Source of the DNA: Vitreoscilla massiliensis
Lineage (GTDB): Bacteria > Pseudomonadota > Gammaproteobacteria > Burkholderiales > Neisseriaceae
Reading direction: 5' to 3'
Length of the DNA: 64,000 nt
Assembly: GCF_001457815.1 (NCBI RefSeq)
Contig: NZ_LN898221.1
Span: 1,135,053-1,199,052 of the forward strand
Position numbers and translations under genes: made by a program. The notes beneath the pieces were generated by a model, which was given only the letters and a program-made list of their open reading frames with translations, was not told the origin of the DNA and made no database searches. Shown here piece after piece: positions 57,052 to 64,000 of this stretch; position 1 is the first letter of the stretch; each line of letters opens with the position of its first letter.

Positions 57052-60000
57052 ATGAATAAGGCATACAAAGTCATCTACAATGAAACCACTGGCACGTATG
57101 TGGCCGTTTCAGAATTAGAGACCACACATGGCAAAGCAGCACATTCTATTAAGGGGATTTCATTTGCTCCATTGCGCGCACTGAAACCGTTCAAATGCAT
57201 CCAACTCAGCCAATTCACACTGGCGACTTTGGGTATCTTTACCGTTTTGGCCATGCCCATGGCACATGCATCTTGGGTCAACCATTCCAGTGGTGGTGGT
57301 GGGGTTGCCAATGGGGGTACCAATATCGGCGGTAACGGTTATGGCGATGCCGCCACAGCCAGTTCTATTGCCATAGGTACCAATGATACAAGCGGTCGAG
57401 CCTTTGCTCGCGACAATAACACCACCGCAATTGGCGATGCTGCAGATGCCGTCAGCACAGGTGCCACAGCCATCGGCGCCAGCACCCATGCCGAGGGCAA
57501 CGAATCTACCGCATTGGGTTTTAAAGCCACCACTTACAATGAAGGTGGAACCGCCTTAGGTTCAAAAACCATCGTAAAAGGCGTAGGTGCAACAGCCATA
57601 GGTTACAACGCCAATACCGATGGTGCCTCCAGCTTGGCAGTGGGCGCTGATACCGTGGTATTTGGCAATCGTGGCATTGCGATAGGCAGCAAAGCGCAAG
57701 CCTTAGCAGCACAAGCGATGGCCATAGGTACCGATGCGCAAGCCTTAGGCACTTACGCCATCGCCATTGGGGACCGCAATATAGCCTCTATGCAAGAATC
57801 CATCGCTGTGGGTTTACAAAACAAAGTATTGGGTGAAAAAGCCTCGACTTTTGGTCACCGCAATGTGGTTTATGATTACCATGGTTTGGCAGTAGGCCAT
57901 GACAGTGTTGTTGATGGCGATGCCAGCGTATCAGTTGGTTCAGAAAGTTTGGTCGCAGGAGCCAACAGTGCTTCATTTGGCAATGACAACAATATTACCG
58001 GCACCTACAATACCGTCACCGGTATTAACAATAAAGTCGGCACCTCGACTTACGACGAACCTACCCTCACCTTTAATTTGGGCGATGCCTATGACAATGT
58101 TTCCATCTTAGGCTCAAACAATACCGCTTTAAGCAACAATGTCAGCATCATCGGCCTGAATAACACCATCAATAAAGGCTTAGACAATACCTTTATTATG
58201 GGTAACGATGTCAATATTGCCACCTCTGCCAATGATGTTTCCAAGGCCAATGGTGCGATATTCAATGGCTCAGTGGCTTTGGGCAATGACACCACCGTAA
58301 CCGCTCCGATTGCGACCACGTCTTACACCATAGGCGGAGTGACTTACAATTTTGCCGGCATTAAACCTGTGGGTACGGTCAGCGTAGGCGCTTTAGGCAA
58401 TGAACGTACCATTACCAATGTGGCCGCAGGCCGCATTTCAAACACCAGTACCGATGCCATCAACGGCTCACAATTGTTTGCCTTAGCACAACAAGTCAAT
58501 TTACAAGCCAATGCCAGCACTTTGCATTATTTAAGTGTTAACGACAATGGTACTCAGGGCAATAACTATGACAATAAAGGTGCCCAAGGTAAAAACTCGG
58601 TGGCCATCGGCGTAAACACCTCTACTGCTGCGGCTGCCGACTATGCAGTCGCCATGGGTTACGCCGCTCAAGCCAATGGCATGAATACCATTGCCATAGG
58701 CACACAAGCCAAAGCCATAGGCAATGCCAACAACTCCAATACCGTCGTAATCGGCAATACCAGTACGTCTACCAACAGCAATGGCTCGCTCACTTTGGGC
58801 AATGGCAATATCACCAACGACAGTATCGAAACCATACAACTGGGTTCTGGCAATAGAGCCGATACTTCGCGCTCGGTTGCCGCCATAGGCGGCCTGAACC
58901 GTACTACTGGAAGCTTGGCTTCCAGCATGATAGGCATCAATAACTCATTGGTGGGCTCAAATAGCATCAGCATCACTGGCATCAATAATGATGTCGCTGG
59001 TTCGACATTGATCAATGTCAGCGGCTTCAATAACGATGTCACCAACAGCGTTAATAACTCGGTAATTGGTAACAACAATGCCTTAAATTCAGGCACCAAT
59101 AACTTTATTGCTGGTTTTAACAATACCTTGGGTTCAGGTCTCAGCCAAACCCAAGTCTTGGGTTCTGGCATTACCGTCAGTAACAATGTCGGCTATGGCA
59201 TCGCCATCGGCAGTGGCTCACAAATCACCCAAAACAATGCCGTGACCTTGGGTGCCAATGCCGTGGCCAGCCAAGTAGGCGCAGTGGCCATTGGTGCCAA
59301 TTCCGTGGCCAGCACCGCTGCGGGCATTGCAGGTTATGTTCCTGCTTCTGCTAACGCAACCCAAACAACTGCCATTACCAATACCACAAGCACCGCAAGC
59401 GCTGTTTCTGTGGGCGATGCGCAAAAAGGTCTGTTCCGTCAAATCACTGGTGTGGCTGCCGGTACGGCTGATTCTGATGCCGTCAATGTGGCGCAATTAA
59501 AAGCAGTGGCAACTGCAGCCTCTGGTAACGCCATGCACTATTTCAGCGTCAACGATAATGGCGTAGCACGCAACAACTACAATAACGACGGCGCTACCGC
59601 TGTGAATGCCACAGCCATCGGTGCCAATGCTTTGGCCTCCAGTGCCAATGCTTTGGCGCTTGGTCACTATGCCAATGCAACCACCAACTCATCCATCGCC
59701 ATCGGCACCGCCGCTTATACAGGTGGCGCACGTGCTGTCGCTCTTGGTTTACGTGCCAAAGCCAATGGACAAGATGCAATCGCCATAGGTGCAGCCGATG
59801 CTAAGGGTACTTATGCTGTGGCTATGGGTTTTGGAGCCACTGCAGCAGACCATACCGTCGCTATGGGTTATAACGCAAGTGCCTTTGGCTCATCCATCAA
59901 TAGTGTTTACATAGGTTCTAACGCTGGTGATGGTGCGGCCAATATAGGCGCCAACAACACTGCTACAGGGTATGCATCATTTTCAAATGGCGCAGGTTCA

Positions 60001-63000
60001 TTCAATTCCTATTTTGGCTCTCATTCAGGTAACCGTGCCACCGGTTCTAATAATATTGCTATGGGTCGATATGCAGGTGGTTCTGTATCTGGCGACAATA
60101 ATATTGCCTTTGGTAATGCCGCGGGCTTTGGGGTAAGTGGTTCGCGCAATATCGCCATTGGTACTGATGCTGGATTAGACAATACCACTGCCAATGATAC
60201 GGTTTCTTTAGGCACAGGCGCCATGGCAACTGTCGATAAGAGCGTGGCCTTGGGAGCTAATTCAGTCGCAATAGCCGCTGTAGGTACGGCATCCGCCAAT
60301 TTACTCGGTACAACCTATACCTTTGCAGGTAGCAGTCCAATAGCCAGTGTCAGCGTGGGTGCAAAAGATGCCGAACGCACCATCACCAATGTGGCTGCAG
60401 GTCGTATCTCCGAAATCAGTACTGATGCCATCAATGGTTCGCAATTGTATGCAGCCTATGATGCCATAGGCACACTTTCTAGTATGGGCCTGAACTTCAC
60501 TGGCAACAAAGGCGCTACCGTACACCGTAATTTGGGTCAAACCTTAAGCATTGTTGGTGCAGAAGACGGTACTTTGGTTAGCCCAATCAATTACCAAACC
60601 AATACCAAAGCCACCGCAGGTAATTACAGTGCTAAAAACGTCCAAACTGTGACCGGCAGCAATGGTCAAGTGCAAATTCAATTGGCTGAATATCCAGAAT
60701 TTGTTGGCATTAAAGCCGGTGATGCGGCCGGTAATATTGTGAACATCAATAATACAGGCATCAACATTACCAAAGGCAGCAAAACCGTCATCATCGCTGG
60801 CGACAACATTAACTTTGGTGGCAATACCCTCACTGGTGTGAATCCGGGTGAAATCAGTGGTACTTCTACCGATGCCATCAATGGTAGTCAATTGTACAAT
60901 TTGCAATTGGCCGCAGGTCAAGGCTGGAACATCCAAACCAATGGTGATACCGCTTCTTTGGTGAGTCCCGGAGCCACGGTAGACATTGGTACCAAAACCG
61001 GTGAAACCAACATCAAAGTCAGCCGCAATGGCAATACCATAGACTTTGAATTGAACAAAAACCTCGATTTGGGCAGCTCTGGCAGCATCTTATTGGGCAA
61101 TACCACGGTGAATAACAACGGTGTCACCATCACCGGTGGCCCTAGCATCACCATCAATGGCATTGATGCTGGTGGTAAAACCATTACCAATGTCGCTCCT
61201 GGCGTGAGCTTGACCGATGCAGTCAATGTAAGCCAGCTCAACAATTTGGGCAGCAGTTTGACCGCAAGCGGCCTGAACTTCACAGGCAGTGATGGCGGTG
61301 TGGTACACCGTGATTTGGGTGCGACTTTGGGCATCGTCGGTGCCAGCAAAGTCGCTGGTACGGTTTATGAAGCAGCAGCCACAGGCACTGCCGGTGACTA
61401 CAGCTCTAAAAACGTGCAAACTGTCACCGACCCCACTACTGGCAATATCCAAATCCAATTGGCAGAGCGTCCTGAGTTCGATGGCATCAAAGCCGGTGAT
61501 ACTGCTGGCAATGTCATCAATATTGATAACACGGGCATCAATATTGTTAAAGGTGGCAAAACGGTGATTATTGCAGGTGACACCGTCAATTTTGGTGGCA
61601 ATGTCATCAACAATATTGCCGCAGGTGTGAGTTTGACCGATGCCGTCAATGTGAGCCAGCTTAACAATTTGGGCAGCAGCTTGACTGCAAGCGGCCTGAA
61701 CTTCACTGGTAATAAAGGCGCTACCGTACACCGTGATTTGGGTCAAACCTTAAGCATTATTGGCGCAGAAGATGGCACATTGGTTAACCCGATTAACTAC
61801 CAAACCAATACCAAAGCCACCGCAGGCGATTACAGTGCTAAAAACGTCCAAACCGTCACTGGCAGCAATGGTCAAGTGCAAATTCAATTGGCTGAATATC
61901 CAGAATTTGTTGGCATTAAAGCCGGTGATGCGGCCGGTAATATTGTGAACATCAACAATACAGGCATCAACATTACCAAAGGCAGCAAAACCGTCATCAT
62001 CGCTGGCGACAACATCAACTTTGGTGGCAATACCCTCACTGGTGTGAATCCGGGTGACATCTCCAGCACTTCTACCGATGCCATCAATGGCAGCCAATTG
62101 TACAATCTGCAATTGGCCGCTGGCCAAGGCTGGAACATTCAAACCAATGGTGATACCGCTTCTTTGGTGAGCCCTGGAGCTACGGTAGACATTGGTACCA
62201 AAACCGGTGAAACCAACATCAAAGTCAGCCGCAATGGCAATACCATAGACTTTGAGTTGAACAAAAACCTCGACTTGGGCAGTTCTGGCAGCATCTTATT
62301 GGGCAATACCACAGTCAACAATAATGGAGTCACCATCACCGGTGGCCCTAGCATCACCATCAATGGCATTGATGCTGGTGGTAAAACCATTACCAATGTC
62401 GCTCCTGGCGTGAGCTTGACCGATGCCGTCAATGTGAGCCAGCTTAATAATTTGGGCAGCAGCTTGACCGCAAGCGGCCTGAACTTCACTGGCAGTGATG
62501 GCGGTGTGGTACACCGTGATTTGGGTGCGACTTTGGGCATTGTTGGTGCCAGCAAAGTCGCTGGTACGGCGTACGAAGCAGCGGCCGTTGGTACTGCAGG
62601 TGACTACAGCTCTAAAAATGTGCAAACTGTCACCGACCCTACTACTGGCAATATCCAAATCCAATTGGCAGAGCGTCCTGAGTTCGATGGCATCAAAGCC
62701 GGCGATACCGCTGGCAATGTCATCAATATTGATAACACGGGCATCAATATTGTTAAAGGTGGCAAAACGGTGATTATTGCAGGTGATACCGTCAATTTTG
62801 GTGGCAATGTCATCAACAATATTGCCGCAGGTGTGAGTTTGACCGATGCAGTCAATGTGAGCCAGCTTAACAATTTGGGCAGCAGCTTGACTGCAAGCGG
62901 CCTGAACTTCATTGGCAATAAAGGCGCTACTGTACACCGTGACTTGGGTCAGACCTTAAGCATTATTGGCGCAGAAGATGGCACATTGGTTAACCCGATT

Positions 63001-64000
63001 AACTACCAAACCAATACCAAAGCTACCGCAGGTGATTACAGCGCTAAAAACGTTCAAACCGTCACTGGCAGCAATGGTCAAGTGCAAATTCAAATGGCGG
63101 ATCGGCCTGAATTTGCTGGCATCAAAGCCGGTGATACCGCTGGCAATGTCATCAATATCGATAACACAGGCATCAACATCGTTAAAGGTAGCAAAACGGT
63201 GATTATTGCAGGTGACACCGTCAATTTTGGTGGCAACGTCATCAACAATATCGCTGCAGGTGTGAGCCTGACTGATGCCGTCAATGTGAGCCAGCTTAAT
63301 AATTTGGGCAGCAGTTTGACTGCAAGCGGCCTGAATTTCACTGGCAGCGATGGCGGTGTGGTACACCGTGATTTGGGTGCGACTTTGGGCATAGTCGGTG
63401 CCAGTAAAGTTGCGGGTACGGCTTATGAAGCAGCAGCCGTTGGTACTGCCGGTGACTACAGCTCTAAAAATGTGCAAACTGTGACCGACCCTACTACTGG
63501 CAATATCCAAATTCAACTGGCTGAACGTCCAGAATTTGATGGCATCAAAGCCGGTAACACTGCTGGTAACGTGGTGGTGATTGATGATAAAGGCATCAAC
63601 ATCACAGGTGGCAGCAAAACCATCGTGATTGCGGGCAATCAAGTGGATTTTGGTGGCAACACCCTCAGCGGTGTGAATCCGGGAGCCATTTCCAGCACAT
63701 CTACCGATGCCATCAATGGCAGTCAATTGTATAACTTGCAAATTGCTGCAGGAACGGGCTGGAACATCCAAAGCAATGGCGATACCGCTACCCAAGTAAA
63801 ACCGGGTGATACTGTGGACATAGGCACCAAAACTGGTGAAAACAACATCAAAGTCACTCACAATGGCAACACAATAGACTTTGAATTGAACAAAAACCTC
63901 GACTTGGGCAGTTCTGGCAGCATTGTCTTGGGCAATACCACGGTAAACAACAATGGTGTCACCATCACCGGCGGCCCTAGCATTACCATCAATGGCATCG
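57052..64000 (+). CDS. giant trimeric autotransporter adhesin (YadA-like), 3' end outside window
   Basis: At least 2,316 codons, no stop in the window. AAGGAAG 6 nt before the ATG gives the start. Residues 1-73 are an extended signal peptide: MNKAYKVIYNETTGTYVAVS (ESPR), a basic stretch, a hydrophobic core, cleavage after AHA. From about 95 the head has many YadA-type AIG/AVG repeats. Neck motifs (SVG, about 10 residues, ITNVAAG, then DAINGSQL or DAVNVAQL) occur near 58380-58485, 59408-59510 and 60354-60468. From 60490 a stalk of large repeats runs on. It should be secreted through a C-terminal beta-barrel not seen here, and mediate adhesion, autoaggregation or biofilm. Ligand unknown. Confidence 0.95.
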   Translation, partial: MNKAYKVIYNETTGTYVAVSELETTHGKAAHSIKGISFAPLRALKPFKCIQLSQFTLATLGIFTVLAMPMAHASWVNHSSGGGGVANGGTNIGGNGYGDAATASSIAIGTNDTSGRAFARDNNTTAIGDAADAVSTGATAIGASTHAEGNESTALGFKATTYNEGGTALGSKTIVKGVGATAIGYNANTDGASSLAVGADTVVFGNRGIAIGSKAQALAAQAMAIGTDAQALGTYAIAIGDRNIASMQESIAVGLQNKVLGEKASTFGHRNVVYDYHGLAVGHDSVVDGDASVSVGSESLVAGANSASFGNDNNITGTYNTVTGINNKVGTSTYDEPTLTFNLGDAYDNVSILGSNNTALSNNVSIIGLNNTINKGLDNTFIMGNDVNIATSANDVSKANGAIFNGSVALGNDTTVTAPIATTSYTIGGVTYNFAGIKPVGTVSVGALGNERTITNVAAGRISNTSTDAINGSQLFALAQQVNLQANASTLHYLSVNDNGTQGNNYDNKGAQGKNSVAIGVNTSTAAAADYAVAMGYAAQANGMNTIAIGTQAKAIGNANNSNTVVIGNTSTSTNSNGSLTLGNGNITNDSIETIQLGSGNRADTSRSVAAIGGLNRTTGSLASSMIGINNSLVGSNSISITGINNDVAGSTLINVSGFNNDVTNSVNNSVIGNNNALNSGTNNFIAGFNNTLGSGLSQTQVLGSGITVSNNVGYGIAIGSGSQITQNNAVTLGANAVASQVGAVAIGANSVASTAAGIAGYVPASANATQTTAITNTTSTASAVSVGDAQKGLFRQITGVAAGTADSDAVNVAQLKAVATAASGNAMHYFSVNDNGVARNNYNNDGATAVNATAIGANALASSANALALGHYANATTNSSIAIGTAAYTGGARAVALGLRAKANGQDAIAIGAADAKGTYAVAMGFGATAADHTVAMGYNASAFGSSINSVYIGSNAGDGAANIGANNTATGYASFSNGAGSFNSYFGSHSGNRATGSNNIAMGRYAGGSVSGDNNIAFGNAAGFGVSGSRNIAIGTDAGLDNTTANDTVSLGTGAMATVDKSVALGANSVAIAAVGTASANLLGTTYTFAGSSPIASVSVGAKDAERTITNVAAGRISEISTDAINGSQLYAAYDAIGTLSSMGLNFTGNKGATVHRNLGQTLSIVGAEDGTLVSPINYQTNTKATAGNYSAKNVQTVTGSNGQVQIQLAEYPEFVGIKAGDAAGNIVNINNTGINITKGSKTVIIAGDNINFGGNTLTGVNPGEISGTSTDAINGSQLYNLQLAAGQGWNIQTNGDTASLVSPGATVDIGTKTGETNIKVSRNGNTIDFELNKNLDLGSSGSILLGNTTVNNNGVTITGGPSITINGIDAGGKTITNVAPGVSLTDAVNVSQLNNLGSSLTASGLNFTGSDGGVVHRDLGATLGIVGASKVAGTVYEAAATGTAGDYSSKNVQTVTDPTTGNIQIQLAERPEFDGIKAGDTAGNVINIDNTGINIVKGGKTVIIAGDTVNFGGNVINNIAAGVSLTDAVNVSQLNNLGSSLTASGLNFTGNKGATVHRDLGQTLSIIGAEDGTLVNPINYQTNTKATAGDYSAKNVQTVTGSNGQVQIQLAEYPEFVGIKAGDAAGNIVNINNTGINITKGSKTVIIAGDNINFGGNTLTGVNPGDISSTSTDAINGSQLYNLQLAAGQGWNIQTNGDTASLVSPGATVDIGTKTGETNIKVSRNGNTIDFELNKNLDLGSSGSILLGNTTVNNNGVTITGGPSITINGIDAGGKTITNVAPGVSLTDAVNVSQLNNLGSSLTASGLNFTGSDGGVVHRDLGATLGIVGASKVAGTAYEAAAVGTAGDYSSKNVQTVTDPTTGNIQIQLAERPEFDGIKAGDTAGNVINIDNTGINIVKGGKTVIIAGDTVNFGGNVINNIAAGVSLTDAVNVSQLNNLGSSLTASGLNFIGNKGATVHRDLGQTLSIIGAEDGTLVNPINYQTNTKATAGDYSAKNVQTVTGSNGQVQIQMADRPEFAGIKAGDTAGNVINIDNTGINIVKGSKTVIIAGDTVNFGGNVINNIAAGVSLTDAVNVSQLNNLGSSLTASGLNFTGSDGGVVHRDLGATLGIVGASKVAGTAYEAAAVGTAGDYSSKNVQTVTDPTTGNIQIQLAERPEFDGIKAGNTAGNVVVIDDKGINITGGSKTIVIAGNQVDFGGNTLSGVNPGAISSTSTDAINGSQLYNLQIAAGTGWNIQSNGDTATQVKPGDTVDIGTKTGENNIKVTHNGNTIDFELNKNLDLGSSGSIVLGNTTVNNNGVTITGGPSITINGI
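60490..61695 (+). repeat. adhesin tandem repeat, copy 1 (1,206 bp)
   Basis: Starts at the CTG of GLNFTG. It is made of unit A (60490-61272, 783 bp, NKGATVHR... type) and unit B (61273-61695, 423 bp, SDGGVVHR... type). Length is 402 codons, so frame is kept. Carries the neck-like ITNVAPGVSLTDAVNVSQL. Confidence 0.9.
61696..62901 (+). repeat. adhesin tandem repeat, copy 2 (1,206 bp)
   Basis: Unit A 61696-62478, unit B 62479-62901, in the same order and lengths as copy 1 with only scattered, mostly silent, differences. This level of identity suggests recent duplication or ongoing gene conversion. Confidence 0.9.
62902..64000 (+). repeat. adhesin tandem repeat, copy 3 (rearranged, runs off the window)
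   Basis: Unit A is short here: the next unit B begins at 63331, only 429 bp later, so A has lost 354 bp. B then continues into sequence like the second half of A (from about 63620). This looks like an unequal crossover between A and B. Confidence 0.8.

Noticed and set aside
62956..63861. 301-codon minus-strand frame and similar ones under the adhesin
   Set aside because: They are antisense shadows repeated with the adhesin units; composition follows from the repeats, and no ribosome-binding site or domain is seen.
60490..64000. CRISPR-like or satellite array
   Set aside because: Units of 1,206 bp are in frame and encode the adhesin stalk.
1..64000. tRNA, rRNA, prophage or integrase genes
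   Set aside because: No cloverleaf-like TTCGANTC arms, rRNA segments, or phage/integrase proteins were recognised. A covariance-model scan could not be run.

Overview
The window reads as a chromosomal segment of a naturally transformable betaproteobacterium of the order Neisseriales. Gene content and order fit this: panB-panC-folK-pcnB, purE/purK, a PilT/PilU-type pilus ATPase, and a trimeric autotransporter with the extended signal peptide common in this order. The strongest sign is a short repeat with core GGCCTGTA (consensus GCGGCCTGTAAA) that I count by eye 58 times on both strands between 1.3 and 55.4 kb. About 1.7 copies would be expected by chance. It has the distribution and the CTG centre of Neisseriaceae DNA uptake sequences (DUS), but it does not equal any dialect I remember. 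Genus and species cannot be fixed from the sequence alone.

Layout. 0-5.6 kb: small envelope proteins, dnaJ with a heat-shock-type promoter, and an MFS transporter. 5.7-11.1 kb: a kynurenine cluster (arylformamidase, amino acid permease, kynureninase, tryptophan 2,3-dioxygenase and a divergent Lrp/AsnC regulator). 11.3-24.2 kb: FKBP peptidyl-prolyl isomerase, a J-like membrane protein, a 2-hydroxyacid dehydrogenase, typA, a PKMT-like methyltransferase, a low-molecular-weight phosphatase, glyA, two tandem PnuC-type transporters and a class V aminotransferase. 24.2-24.9 kb: a non-coding island with six uptake-like repeats. 24.9-38.3 kb: argP with a divergent LysE/ArgO exporter, a Fur-box-controlled HugZ/HutZ-like gene, and a compact hda-HAD phosphatase-secreted transglutaminase-like-DUF815 ATPase operon. 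After these come perM-like, acnA, yceI and tyrS genes and two hypotheticals. 38.3-50.2 kb: FMN reductase, YqiA-like esterase, ychF, small lipoproteins, the pcnB-folK-dNK-panB-panC operon, and a plus-strand run through purE and purK. 50.4-56.8 kb: nnrD, an unlisted 44-codon gene, a ketone-body cluster (CoA transferase A/B, 3-hydroxybutyrate dehydrogenase, patatin) and pilU. 57.05 kb to the end: the first 2,316 codons of a giant trimeric autotransporter adhesin that runs off the window and contains 1,206-bp tandem repeats.

How it fits together. The uptake-like repeats and a type IV pilus motor point to a competence-shaped genome. Repeats are often arranged as inverted pairs that double as intrinsic terminators, and inside genes they very often read as Leu-Gln-Ala-Ala. 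No rRNA, tRNA, CRISPR array, prophage or intact insertion sequence was seen. The least explained items are the repeat dialect, the secreted transglutaminase-like protein inside the hda operon, the adhesin repeat array and the small basic protein at 51.5 kb.
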